A stretch of DNA of 64,000 nt from Myoxocephalus aenaeus. Its lineage: Eukaryota; Chordata; Actinopteri; Perciformes; Cottidae. A model generated the notes under the pieces. That model had not been told where the DNA came from, made no database searches, and worked only from the letters and a program-made list of their open reading frames with translations. How positions within the stretch are numbered: the stretch's first letter is position 1; each line of letters begins with the position of its first letter. The position numbers and the translations under genes were made by a program. Positions 1 through 12,117 of this stretch are shown one piece after another. The stretch is taken from positions 1,717,001-1,781,000 of the forward strand of contig JBAMJR010000246.1 of assembly GCA_038501785.1 (NCBI GenBank). Direction: 5' to 3'.

Positions 1-279
1 AGCTAAATTCCACACTATCGGCAAAATCTGCAGCTTTTGTTTTTATAGTCACATCAAGGTAAATCATCTATTGTGGCACTGCAGTATGTCGCCTGCCAAA
101 GTGTAACGAGAAGTTAAGAAAGATGTCATGCCACAACTTCAGGGTCAAGTGGGTCTGGTGCACGTACCAGCATCAATGTTGCAATGCTGTAACTCTGCAA
201 ACTAAAAACTGAATTACAGGCAAAAGTCATTGAGCTGGCTCTGAATGTTTAATCAGCGCTCATACAGGCATGCATGTAT

Positions 280-372
<93 letters not shown>

Positions 373-1401
373 AAGAAAGAAAATGAGCTATGCAGCCCCC
401 CTCCTCCTCTTCCTTTCTGCACATATACTCTGTGACTCATCGCTCTGCAGCCGTATAGCTATCAGAGGGACACAACCAACTTCAACTTCTCTCACTGGCT
501 GTCTGCTCTCATTCATCCAGTGTGACCCCGCTAACCCAGAGATCATGGCTGGAGAATGTTACTGTTGAGAAGTCTTCGTGAAAAAGGGCCTTTGGAAAGC
601 CAAAGGGGGAGTTGTGCTACATCAGCAGGCGCTTACAGGAAGGAGTGTGACGCGAGGGCAAAGAGGCGACAAATAGTTTTGTAAGCAGGCGTTTTGTGTG
701 TCTTCCTGAACCGAATGTGTAGTACTCAGAGATGCAGAAATGAATGTGTGGGAGCCAGTTCCAAGCAAAGCGCGTTGACCTACTCAATCATGCAGGGATG
801 GAAGTTTATATTGAATGAATCCTTGTTGGAAGCATCAGTTGTTCTGCAGAATCGTTATGATGTAATTCATGAATAAATAATGAGGAATAGATATATTCTA
901 AGACATACACTGCAGAAGGAGATGATTGTCTCATTCACCAGCCTCGTCTCGCAGCTCTGCCAAACTACCACCCACTACATTCACACATGCATGCGCGCAC
1001 ACATGCAAAACAAACACGCATACAAAGAGACACGTCGAAAGTGAGAATGGGAGACAGACAGAGAGGGCGAGAATCTGGGAAGCTATGCAGTCTGCCTCCA
1101 CAAGTACAGAACCTCCTACTCTATCTGTGCCCACATTGATATCTGCACACATGGCCTGTGTGTATCAGCTGCTGCTGCGTTTGCTCTGAGCCTTCACTGG
1201 CTCGTCCCATTGCACTGCATGCATTTAGTGATGGCATCCAAATAAAGTTACCTGTTATTAGAGCTGAATGAAACTGAGACGAATGAACATGATACTGAGC
1301 AGGTGCACGGTTACAATGCGAGAAAGCTCTCAGGTGTCATCTGACACTGAGGACCAGCATGTTAAGTGTGTTTCCATGAAAGCACTGCAAGGGATTCTCA
1401 C
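1..1401 (-). other. trib1 intron 2, left part (no coding sequence seen)
   Basis: Everything left of the exon 2 donor should be intron 2, because the final tribbles exon is not found here on the minus strand. The stretch holds a long CA array at 282-367 and otherwise plain sequence. The intron must therefore exceed 1.4 kb. Confidence 0.6.
282..367. repeat. (AC)43 microsatellite
   Basis: This is a pure AC dinucleotide run of about 86 bp, inside trib1 intron 2. The open frames across it are poly-TH and poly-VC artefacts. Confidence 0.97.
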
Positions 1402-1694
1402 CTTTTCTCATCTGCGAAGACAAACTTTCGCAGTTTGAGGTCACCCAGCACGATGCCCGCCTGGTGGCAGTGTGCCACGGCCAGAGCCGCCTGACGGAAG
1501 AGCCTGCAGGCGTGCTCCTCGTCCAGCCTGCGACAGCTCTTCACCAGGGTGTGCATGTCCCCAAAGTCCTTGTCCAGGAACACGTAGGCTTTGCGTTCGC
1601 CAAGGATGATGTCCCTGACTCCGGCCACATTCTTGTGGGCTGGTAGGATCCCGTAGGCTCTGATCTTTTCCTGGTACACTCCCATATCAAAGAC
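1402..1694 (-). CDS. trib1: trib1 exon 2 (pseudokinase N-lobe and catalytic loop)
   Basis: The acceptor reads ctcctctcag and the exon opens with GTC TTT GAT ATG (VFDMG). It ends in phase 2 after GAT GAG AAA AG, followed by a gtgaga donor. The roughly 97 residues run from the N-lobe helix through ILGERKAYVF, DFGDMHTLVK and AHCHQAGIVLGDLKLRKFVF. The HRD-type catalytic motif is replaced by LGD, as expected of TRIB1. The exon length and break point match the three-exon structure of vertebrate tribbles genes. Confidence 0.88.
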
Positions 1695-1759
1695 CTGAGA
1701 GGAGAGCAGAACAGAGATGCAGGATGGAAATTAGGAAGATTCGAAGGGAGGGAGGGAGG

Positions 1760-1790
<31 letters not shown>

Positions 1791-1795
1791 CGTGC

Positions 1796-1842
<47 letters not shown>

Positions 1843-2126
1843 TGAGGAGGAGGAGGCAATGGGTCAGTGTGTTCTTAATGATCATCAGAGGAAACAAGCA
1901 TGCAAATTTGGCAGCGAGTTAAAAAAAAAAAAAACGTAGGATATGCTTTGATTCCAGCTGCTTTTGCAGGAGCATGACAACTGAATTAGCAAAGCATGAA
2001 GCGATTAACTTTATTAATCAACAAAGCCAAACCCCTGCAGGTCTATCGTGCAAAATAAACGCATATAGATCTGGAGCAGCGGAGGGTTCACTGTCATTAT
2101 CATGAGTGTTTGCCTCAGTTTGCATG

Positions 2127-2187
<61 letters not shown>

Positions 2188-2848
2188 ACGGCGTGGCGTA
2201 TTGCAGTGACGTGTATGCAAATGAGCCGAGTTGACAGCCACAGTGCCGAGGAAAGGTGGATTTCAATAGGTAGGCTGTGTTTCCACCACACAGCAGAGGC
2301 TATATGGGGCTGACTGGTCCTTCGTGTCTTTGTCAACATATTTGAAATAATCTAACGTAGTTCAGGATTTAAAAATCACTCCTTGTTGTGACACATTTCA
2401 CGTGAGAATGACATTCGGTGAACACGTCGGCTGAATCCCGATGTCAGACAGGCTATTGAGCAACGCCATGTCTTGAAACACCATTCATTCAAAGAAAATT
2501 GCACAACGACGGGATTGCGCTATATACCTTGCACAGCTGCTCGTCGCCCGTGTCGGTGTTCATCGCGCTGTGCACGCTCTCCCGGTCCGTTAGAGGTAGA
2601 AGCAGAAATGGTCCTATCCTGGATGGCCCCTGGTGGGTCGCCGGGATAGAGCTTGAGTCGGGGCTGACCGGGGAACCGGGAGAGGTGCCGAGGAGCCCCT
2701 GCGTGTCCCCAGCCTCGGCGCTCAGCCTGGCGCATTTGGTCGGCGGCTGATCGTCGGAGTCCAGCCGCTTGTGCGCGACTCTCCCGATGCGGATGCAGGG
2801 TGCCGGGCTGCTCCACTGCAAGTTCATCCTGATAGACCGACTCACCAT
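1402..2848 (-). CDS. trib1: Tribbles pseudokinase 1, 5' part (exons 1-2)
   Basis: Tribbles proteins are catalytically weak or dead kinases that bring substrates such as C/EBP factors to the COP1 ubiquitin ligase and also bind MEK1. Two coding exons are visible, 1 (2848 to 2528) and 2 (1694 to 1402), joined by a GT-AG intron in phase 0 at ...LCK|VFD. Together they give about 204 residues: a Pro/Ser-rich N-terminal region, a GPSRI...LLLPL entry to the N-lobe, the ILGERKAYVF and DFGDMH segments, and the altered catalytic loop IVLGDLKLRKFVF. The LGD form of the loop and the N-terminal KRLDSDD and KCARLS motifs match TRIB1 better than TRIB2 or TRIB3, whose loops read LRDLKL. The second half of the pseudokinase and the C-terminal COP1/MEK motifs should be in an exon left of base 1; nothing between 1 and 1401 encodes them. 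Family identity is sure; the trib1 label is likely, and a divergent paralogue is possible. Confidence 0.85.
1744..1840. repeat. Compound (GGGA)4 / (GT)13-(GC GT)4-(GT)20 microsatellite
   Basis: A short GGGA run leads into TG dinucleotides, interrupted by a GCGT block at about 1786-1800. It sits about 50 bp upstream of the trib1 exon 2 acceptor, so on the gene strand it is a CA array close to the splice site. Confidence 0.95.
2128..2186. repeat. (TG)29 microsatellite
   Basis: A pure TG run of about 59 bp in trib1 intron 1. Confidence 0.97.
2528..2848 (-). CDS. trib1: trib1 exon 1 (N-terminal region)
   Basis: This exon codes 107 residues and ends at TGC AAG followed by a gtatat donor. Two in-frame start codons are possible. 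The first, at 2848, has a weak context with T at -3. The second, at 2827, has A at -3 and would give MNLQWSSPAP. I used the first, so the protein could be seven residues shorter. The region is rich in Pro, Ser and Asp and contains KRLDSDD, KCARLS and SPGSPVSP, the same order of short motifs as in mammalian TRIB1. Just before the start the gene strand has a run of about 20 T. Confidence 0.82.
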
Positions 2849-3090
2849 CAAAGCAAAAAAAAAAAAAAAAAAAACGAGAGCCCGACTGGTTTAGTACGTG
2901 TCCTTAAAATAAACTACAAACGCTGCGCTCCATTTTCCCGTGTGAGATTCATTCTAGTTGAGCTATAAATGAAACTTCAGCGGATTCAGGAATAATCCGA
3001 CCCACGTCCTTTTTTTTAAGGAGAGCGAATGCCCGTGCCTGTGAGGTATGTGCACTTCTGGTGAGAAAATCCCGATCCCTCAGAGTCCAG

Positions 3091-3153
<63 letters not shown>

Positions 3154-3330
3154 GAAAGAGAGACAGAGATGGAAAGAGAGACCGCCTCGCACTCAGAGAG
3201 AGGCAGAGAGCGAGTGAGCCGGTGATGTTGAGCTCAGAGCTCAAACACTCCGCCCGACCAGTCCAGCCTCCTGGTGACACAACCATTGAGCAATCCTGTA
3301 ACGGCACCGACTCGAGCTCAGCTCTGATGA
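2849..3330 (-). promoter_or_regulatory. Probable trib1 5' UTR and promoter region
   Basis: This is the sequence directly upstream of the trib1 start on the gene strand. It holds a T-run next to the start codon (A-run on the plus strand, about 2855-2874), then a long TC tract (gene strand) at 3094-3149 with GA-rich flanks to about 3215. I cannot place the transcription start. The promoter call is based on position only. Confidence 0.4.
3094..3149. repeat. (GA)28 microsatellite
   Basis: A pure GA run, with further imperfect GA-rich sequence to about 3215. It lies roughly 250-300 bp upstream of the trib1 start codon. Confidence 0.96.
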
Positions 3331-5690
3331 AACAGCCGGCTGTATTACCTTTCGCAGAAGACTGCGTGACCAGATGGCGCAAACATTCATGCAATGTTTT
3401 TTCCCCCTCTGTTTGTTTGTTATGGTGTCAACATTCTCTGAATTACTGCTCTGAGATTTTGCTGATACTGGGAGAAAAAAAAAGGCCCTGCCATGTGAGT
3501 GGAATGAAGAAATCATCTGCTACTTATCATGGCTGCCTCATCAAGCATGCTCACATGTTTTAGACAATAATTAACAATCCTTAAAGATCTTTCTCTGACT
3601 CAGTTGTTCCTTAATGTTCAGCCATTTATTGCAACAATCTCTCCACAGACCTCCTGTACGGCACCTGAGCTGTTTGCTCTCCAAATGTTAGGCCTCAAGT
3701 GTGAACTAGCCCGCACAAAGCTCCAGTGTAGGAGCCTTAACTCAAGCTTTAACATCACCATGATATTTTCCCATGCTGGGCTTGTTTGTTATGTGGATAT
3801 GACTCACCCTTATAAAGCCTTCGCGGTGCTGCGCTATAAGCATTCACATAAAATATGCCAGCGCGGCTCCGTAAACAACATCATAGCAGCTGGGCTCCCA
3901 GAGACGCCGAGCCCAAGTTAGAACTACTGTACTTGTATACACAAACAGGGAAGCCGATGCTGTGCAATCAGTGTGAAAATGATGCAGTATTCTTGAAAAC
4001 AGGATGATAAGTAAACCATGGGCTGTTGCTTATGAATGTAAGACCCAGACTTTGAAGGGTGATTGAAAAACATTCATGACCATGTGCGTATTGCACAAGA
4101 CTTCTCTTTTTCCACTGCCTCAAGTCACACAGGCACAGTGGCTGCAGTAGAGGCTCACTGAGCACTCACCAAAACACAGAGCACCAGCTGGCCTGTGTGT
4201 GTGTCTGTCTGTCTGTGTGTGCGTGTGTGTGTGTGTGTGTGAGAGCACTATCACCCCTATTTTGCACAACCCCTCCTGCCAAACAGAAGCGTGCCGTTCC
4301 AAACAATTTATTTCCACATTTCCAACACAGTTCCTTCCATAAGAGGTCACACACTTAACCAGGTCACGAGGGCTCGGCTCAGCTTGACTCAAAAAGGTCA
4401 TGTGAACCTGTCTCTGCAGGCCAGCTAAACACGTATGAGCTGCAGATTCCATAGGAATGATGGCTGTTATTTTTAGGCCTCACATTCTTTCTTTGTGCAG
4501 TGGTCGTCCCATGAATAAGGTGACTCACCAACTGATTGATGTGTGTGTGCGTCTCTGTGAGCAAGTGTGTTTGTCATGCTGTTGAGCAGGCACAGGAACA
4601 GGTTTCCTCTCTCTCTCTCTCTCTCTCTCTGCGGTCTGTCGCTCTCTTTTTTAGAAGTTCAAAAAGCAGGATGAACAGTCACTGTGGGAATGGGCGGCAG
4701 TGCTGCGGAAAGGCCCAACGATTTATTGTTATCTGACAATAGTCCGGACCTGGTGTGTCGGTGCAACGACGTGATGATGCACGTTTGTTGCTTGTTTATG
4801 TGTGACACAGTGTTTAGATGTACACTGGAAAAACTGACTTATTTGTATTGGCTGTGATAAACACAGAGTGTGTGTGTTTACATGCGTGTGATATGACGAT
4901 TTGTTCCAACGTAATAGAGTTTATGTTGGAGTCATTACACAAGGTTCGACCATGCTACATGTGTAAGCTTTACATTATTCTTACGCAAGATAGTTTATGT
5001 TGCTGGACTGCAGGTTGTAGCTGGTCGGGCAGTGTGTACTAGTGTGTGTGTGTGTTATGTGTGTGTGTGTGTACTGCCGTTGTGTAGGAGTGTAGCCGCG
5101 CCCCCATGCTGGTGAGCTGCAAGAGAAAAACAGTATTCGGGGCATGCTCTCCCTTGTTATAATTAGCGGAGTCACTCACCACCAGCAGCGGTAAAGAGAG
5201 GCTGGGAATTGATCTGCTCTGAGAATAGTTCAATCTGATCTGGCAGACAGCCAGCCATCGCTGTGAATTATTCCTCATCTGAGCTGCTCTGAGCACAGCT
5301 GTCGGACGTACAGGTAGCCATTAAACTACGATTTGCAACATGCCTGCCTCAAGACTTGATTTGAAAGTAAAAATCTTGATCAGTTTTTAATTAATAACAC
5401 CACTGAAATAACCTTTAAATGACAATCAGCTTAGTGCTTTTCTCACAAATCAGTTTTTCTGGTGTGAATATAGACCTTTTTTTTTTTTTTACAGCCGACG
5501 CCATCAAACAATATTATGGCAATGTAAGTGGCCTTTTCATTTTTGTCTTTAAACATTGAATTAAAACTGTAAGCAACATAACAATGCCTGGTTGTTGCAT
5601 GATCGGTTGTCATAAATCTATATTTCAACAATGGACTTTGTTTGACAGAATCCTAACAGGATCACAACTGTTTTAGTGCCACAGGTGTTT
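3331..5690. other. Intergenic, no gene recognised
   Basis: The region holds only small simple repeats: an imperfect GT/CTGT run at 4194-4242, (CT)12 at 4607-4630 and two GT runs at 5042-5072. Two repeat-free stretches, about 3600-3930 and 5100-5330, have even base composition and could be conserved regulatory sequence. No exon with splice sites and a recognisable peptide was found. Confidence 0.5.
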
Positions 5691-5699
5691 CAATGTAAT

Positions 5700-5862
5700 G
5701 CTGACTTTCAGCTAATGTGTCCATGGTTGCTTGTAGTATTGTTGTTGTTGATTGTTGTCTGTCTCGTCTCATGTCTAATGTATGCACCTTCAACCAAGAA
5801 AAATTCCTCGTCTGTGTAAACATTCCTGGCAATAAACGGTTTCTGATTCTGATAAAAACTAA
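5700..5862 (+). mobile_element. 3' end of a non-LTR retrotransposon (CR1/L2-like tail)
   Basis: The stretch reads like the 3' UTR terminus of a fish LINE: a GTATGCACC...AACCAAGA block, then AAATTCCTCG, then GGCAATAAACGG, closing with repeated TTCTGAT units. This arrangement, with a short tandem 3' tail instead of poly-A, is typical of CR1/L2/Rex-type elements. No coding part is attached, so it is a 5'-truncated fragment. The exact family is not assigned. Confidence 0.6.
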
Positions 5863-5865
5863 CAT

Positions 5866-8800
5866 AAATGGTTGGCATAGACAGATGAATATGTATTTAA
5901 AATTGATTAATGGCTTTTACAAGGACACCTACAGGTTATTTTGGTGCTTTCAGCAACTTTGAGCAACCTGAGAGTCACCAGTTAATACGGTTACTTCCAA
6001 AGCTGAAACGCCGACGGCGTCCATGGCTGCCAGCTGTTAATTGAGTTGATGAGCACCGGACTGATAACATAATGGTCATGTTTTTAGCATCCTTTTTAAA
6101 AGTGAGTGAACTCAGAACTCTGAGTCCATGTCATGGTATGAGACGTTCTGTACATGACCACAGATAACATTCTTGTCAGCATCTAGTGACTTGCACTCTT
6201 CGAATTCTTCACTGTTGTAACATTACACGCTGGGTTCCTCCACCAAATGCATGTACCTGGTCACTTGCTAATGTATGACCCATTCACGGATAGTACACAG
6301 ATCTGAAAAGTCAATTTGTGTAGTTTGCAGTCACGATCTTTGGCGGTTGATGCCCTTGTTTTCCTACTGTGAAGCTTACAATGCTATGCTATGCTGCTAT
6401 GGATATGCTAACCAGTGTTAGCTAAGTTAATTTTAACTAAATGTTCATGCATAGCTGTTCTATGTAATGCACATTAAGAGATTCTTATTAAATCATATTT
6501 ATTAATAATTACCCTGAACATACAGTATGTACTGAAAGATATATGCTTCTCGTCACATTGCACCCCTGATGTTTTCATCTTTGCACGGACACAAGATCAG
6601 TATATCTGTAACTGGAATGCAGAAATATTACAAATATGGTAATTATTGTAATTACCACAGCACTTTGAATCCATATCTGAGTATCTGAAAAGGGCACTTA
6701 ATGAAAGAAGGAAGTAATGAAACTGTATGCAACATTAGTCTTTTTACAAGACACATCTTCCTCTATTGGTATCATACGTTTGCCATTATGCATTTTGTAA
6801 AGCAGAACTTGTTTTCTGAAAATGTCTGGTTGTCTGCCATTACCATTGTGTCTTTGGACAGCTGGCAATTTATGAATGTAGAATTAGGGTGCGGTAGATA
6901 GAAGTGGGCCACTGGATATTCAACAATATGCTAGCAATACAAATAATTGAATTACCATTTCCATAAATTCTGCCTTTCGAACGATATAAATACTCCTTTG
7001 GTCTACTGTGTTAGTAACATAAGCTCCTGGACACTGAACTGTATGAACTCAAATGTTGAAGTCTCATCCAAAATTAGTCATCAGCCCACTATAACCATCT
7101 CTACTGAATATGATGTGTATTTTCGCAACCTTGGCTGACCTCAAAGACAATCACTCAAACCAGGAGCTAAGATGGGGGATTGTTTCATGTGGATGGACTC
7201 CAGGCTGTAGTCTGGCCAAAATATGTCTGCCTTCCTTTTCTAGTCATCCCAATCTGTCAATCACTATGTCTTTGATCTGTTAGGCTGAGTCAGGGGTGGT
7301 TAGAATGGAGACACTGGATTCTTGGCAAAACAAATGATGTGTGCAATTCAAAATCCAGTTTAAAACCTACTTTAAATTTTTCTAATATGCTGTGCTTGGA
7401 TTTTACAGCTCATGACCACTAATTATTTTTACATGGGAACAAACACCTACACATTGTTCCCCATTGATCGAAAACATTTGTTCTCACAAAGGGGAGTTGT
7501 CAAGTTTGAACATACTCAGCACAGAGACTTCCCTAAAGGTCTTTCTGAGAAGTTGTAAAGTTTTAGATGAAAAGACAATTCTTCATTTTGTAATGATTAA
7601 TGTGGAATGTGGTGAGACACGTATAGCAATGCATTCACGGTGGATGGATAAAAATGCAGTATACATTTTTTTTCAAATGTTAAACAGGTATGTTGAGTCA
7701 TGTTGACAATGCCAATTTTGTAAAACTAAATATTTTCCGAATTATATATATTTATGATCACATTCCTAGTTAGTTGACTTTCCCAATACACCACTAAATA
7801 CTCTGTCATCTTAAATGTAGTTTTAACATGCAGAAAGTTAAATAAAATTATACATTTGACCAAACTACTCCTTGCTAGAGCTCAATTATTGTACAGGTGA
7901 CTAAGGGAAAAACAACAACATTACATTCCTTTTGCAGACCCTTTGAGAATTACAATGAGTGCATTGAAATTCAATGGGAACAAGAGCTGGCCAGAGAGAT
8001 GATGCAAGTGCTTCAGGTCGTTATGTACGTGGGGTGTTGAGGTTTAGACGGTGGATCTATTCTTGAAGTATTGATACTAAGTCCTGTCCTGAGTAAGCAT
8101 CTTTGAGATCTGTACTGAAAACAAGGAACCCCTGAGTTTAGGCAAATGTATCAGTATCAATATTGGCAAATCTGGCCTTTTGTATTGTCATGAAGTGTCT
8201 CAGTAAAGTGTTAATCTGCCACAAGCCTCCAGAACAGCTTCACAGACCCTTGGCAAAGCTTCAAGGACATTCTCTCATTTAGTGTTCTCATTAGTGATGT
8301 CTAATACATTGGTCTACAATATAATCCATAGGTGTTCATATTCATTAACAGAAAGCCCTGTATGGAAGCATCTGCATTCCTTATGTTTTTCCACTTATTT
8401 AATTTTTTTCTCTATCTTGCCAACCTTATTGTAAAACCTTTCATGTCCTGTAAACAAAAGTATAATAACACGACCAGTTATGTAACCTCTATTAATACCA
8501 CAAAAGCAGGATTTAATTGAAATTTCAAGTTTGACCAATTAATTGATTTTATTGTATGATTGAAATTATCCTGTACTGTAACTCTGCAATGTAGTATTTA
8601 CAACCATCAGGGATAACAACACAATGAATGTATTCCCATTGTGGCCTTCTAATATGTAGAACATTTATTGGGAAAGGTCACCCCTATCAAGCCTTCATCA
8701 GCAGAATTTCACTTGAAAAGATCATCTTACTTCCCTTCATTTCCCAAGAACATCATTTCACAACTCTGTGTCTTTATCATTCACTCTTCAACACATGATT

Positions 8801-11394
8801 TTACTGAAATAGTTGGCCTTACACTCAGAGCTCCACTCCAGGATGACTCAAGGGGTTTCCTGTTGCTAATGGGAAGCGGATAGCAATTGTGTATTCGTGT
8901 GTGTGTGTGTATGTGGCCACAACAACACACACGTCACCATCATACTGTCACCAGCCCATCACTGAGGTTACACAAGCTGTCTCCGCTCTGCCGGGTCTGG
9001 CCCATGATGTCACCCTCAGTGGAATGAGAAAACACCGATTGAGAAAATGAAACAAGAAGGGACTTTATTGCTGGCCTGGGATTTTTTTTTAAATGATTTC
9101 TGGTGACCAGTCACTTTTGTGGGAGAGCAGGCCGGTAGATGAGTAAAATGTTAGATCAAAGTGTGATTGACAAGGCAAGTTGCTTTTGATGGAGAAAGCT
9201 GTGATTTTCCAGCCATGCTTTTGCTATTTACCTGCACTCTGAGGCTGCACCACGGAGGAGCACCGGCCTTTGAAGCAAATCTTACATAGTGGCCAAACTG
9301 TGGAATTACAACTTCCATCATGTGATGCCTGTGGGCCCATAAAGACATTTCGCCATAGACCTAGACCATTGTGAAAGTCTGTAAGTCAGTGGATCATTTT
9401 TTGGGGGGTAAATTAACTTCCCACTCTGAACTCTTTAATATCAAATTTAAATCATTAGTCCATAAGGGTTGTAACATTTACTAATAGCCAAATCCAGAGT
9501 TATTTTAGTGTTGTTGGTGTGAGCGAGATCGAGGCAGTCAAAGAAAACCCTAGCGTCGATGCTCTAAGGGCCCATGGATGTGGAAGATCCAAACAATTTT
9601 ATATCAAGGAAGTCAAACTGTTTCGGTTTCACGCGCCACTGAGCAACTTTCATAGGAATGAACGGGGCCCCGCCTCCAACCCTGTATCCAGTTCTTCATA
9701 CAGCCATGGTATTTATGCATCGTGATGCCTTCAGTTTAAAGTCCTTAGGTTACATCGTCTTCGACATATTGTACATATCTGTACAAACGTTGAGATATTT
9801 CACTCTGAATCAAAGTGGTGGCTGACTAGCTAACATTTCCATCTGGCCATGCTGCATGCACGGCTAAAGATGCATTTGCAGGTTTCTTGCTTCTTTTTTT
9901 TCAGTTTGTCCTCTCCTCAGTGTTTTCTCTCACACAGTTACCTCTGGTTTCCAGTTGCTTTGATTTATTTTACCGGCATCGTTAAAAATATTCTTTTACC
10001 CAAAAGGGCCACATGAGGATGGCACGTGAAAGTGTCATTCAACTTTAATCTCGTCTGCTTTTTGATGATAGATCATCTACAGCAGCTGTTCAAAAGGGCC
10101 ATCCACATTTAACATATACCTACTTAAAATGAGCAGATCCTCAGTCTCTCTTCATTTCAATAATTGAGGATACAAAGTGCAAAACATAAGAGGTTGGACC
10201 ATCATTAATGACACCTCTAGTCTTATTTGTCACCAATCCCCTCTACAAGTCCCATAACCCCCAACCTCTTTCTGGAGTGAGTCAACCGGTAGTAAATTCA
10301 TCAAAGTGTGCGAACACGAGAGGGAGAGAAGAGCTTAGCGTTTGGAAAAAGCAATTAATTGCGGGATAATACCCCATGTAACAGGATTTCAATGACTGTT
10401 AGCGCTGCTCCACTCCAAAAGGAGATTTATTCTCTTAATCCCGTGATGAAAGGGATGACCAATTATTTCCCATGCATTGGAACACACTGCCTGAACGAGA
10501 GCTAGGCCAGCGGGAGAAAGAGGAAGCGAGAAAAGAAAGTGTTTGTGTGTACACATGCATACTTACTATTCAGCCAGCAACAACAACCTGTCACTCTTCA
10601 CAAATTACCTTACGCAGAGCTTTTAATGATATGATTGCGCTCCAACTCACGGGAGAAAGATGAAAGCCGAGCGACGCTCCATTAACTGCAGACTCTGTGG
10701 CTGCTGAAAATTAGGCCCCGCGTTTCTTGGCGTTTCATCAGTTTTGAATGATGTGGAAAATGTGGGTTAACATTCATGACGTTTGTGTTGGAGTTTCAAC
10801 AGCAGAGTGTCATCATGAAGGAGAACACATGATGTTATTGAAACAGGCACGAAAGTCTTTCAAAGGAATTCATTCATAGACGTTTGTCCCTAATGAATCA
10901 TGATGGTACAACCTCCTAATTAAGGGGAGATAGTAGAGCAGAATGAGGCAAATTATTTCTCAGAAATGTCTTGAACTGTTGAAAAGCTTCAAACTGTTGA
11001 TTCAGAACTCGTTGACTTTTTGCAAGCCGTGTTTTTCTGTGATCCATTGAAGAGTTTCCCCTCAGTGCATTGATCTAAAACATTTAAAATATTTTTCTGC
11101 TAACCATTATTTGCTTGAAGTTCTGATTTCATTTGCAAAAGGATTTATTTTTGTGGTGGTTTGTTACTTAGCAGTGAAAACTAACATTTGAGAAACTCGA
11201 CAAAGACAGTAAAAGTGTCCAGATTGCAGACTAGATCATTGTATCCAGAGGAAAAGCGGCATTTGGAGGGTTGTGTTGCTGTTGCATTTTTAATAGGTAA
11301 TCATTATTTGTATTATTATAATTTTTATATTATTTTATAAAATAAAATAAAATCCACTTTCATTTTATTCAGGTAAATAAAGCTGAATTGCTTG

Positions 11395-11395
<1 letters not shown>
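5866..11395. other. Intergenic, microsatellite-poor, no gene recognised
   Basis: Plain AT-rich sequence with no long dinucleotide array and no convincing exon. The largest frames (for example 7464-7706, 8668-8883 and 9519-9725) have no recognisable domain or flanking splice sites. A block at about 10280-10830 is repeat-free, contains AATTAATT-type cores and is a candidate regulatory element. Confidence 0.5.

Positions 11396-11491
<96 letters not shown>
11396..11491. repeat. (CA)48 microsatellite
   Basis: A pure CA run of about 96 bp, one of the longest in the window. Confidence 0.98.
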
Positions 11492-11492
<1 letters not shown>

Positions 11493-12065
11493 TTCTTATA
11501 GCATTATTGTGACTTTTCAGAAACCGAAAATCTGACATCCGATCTTCACGCAGACTTCACACAGTTATTGGCCAAGTGTGCAGAGGTGAGAAAACAATAA
11601 AGGATTTTGAAGCTCTTGTTTTTGTATTTTTAGCGCCAATCAATGTGTGTTTCCTGTTTCTGCTCAGCAACACTATCAGTCAAACATCAGATAAGGTGGA
11701 CAAGGTGCATGAGGATTGCGAATGTTCAAAGTGTGTCAAACTGCCATCCTCCGTATAGAGTTCTTTACTGTAGATCTCCAGGTCAAAAGTCTCCATTGAC
11801 GTTCAACTCATGCACAATTTTGTTGAATGGCGATTCATTGCGCCAAATTTAAACCAATCAGTCAGACCTGCAGGAAACAGGTTTTGTCTTCAATGCTGCA
11901 CATTTCGGTGAGCGCTGAGTCAGTGTGACAGGATCACTATGGGTGCGTGACAGCTGAGTGAACAGCACGTCCTGCAGCGTGTTTTCAGGCATAGACAGCT
12001 GCAGTTACTTCAAGTAACTCATCCAGTGTTGTGGGTGCTGTTGATGTGTTCCCTCCACAGAAAGA

Positions 12066-12117
<52 letters not shown>

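Larger units (their letters stand above)
1695..2527 (-). other. trib1 intron 1
   Basis: This 833-bp intron lies between a gtatat donor and a ctctcctctcag acceptor. It carries a compound GT/GC array near the acceptor side and a pure TG array in the middle. An octamer-like ATGCAAAT lies at 2215-2222. No extra exon is apparent. Confidence 0.75.

Noticed and set aside
245..568. Open frames with long TH or CV dipeptide runs (also at 15174-15677, 21131-21490, 31023-31262, 52552-53612, 62335-62663 and others)
   Set aside because: They are translations of CA/GT arrays, open in several frames on both strands, with no flanking coding signal.
1..1401. Search for the final trib1 exon
   Set aside because: No minus-strand stretch encodes the expected second half of the kinase fold or the C-terminal motifs, so the exon must lie outside the window.
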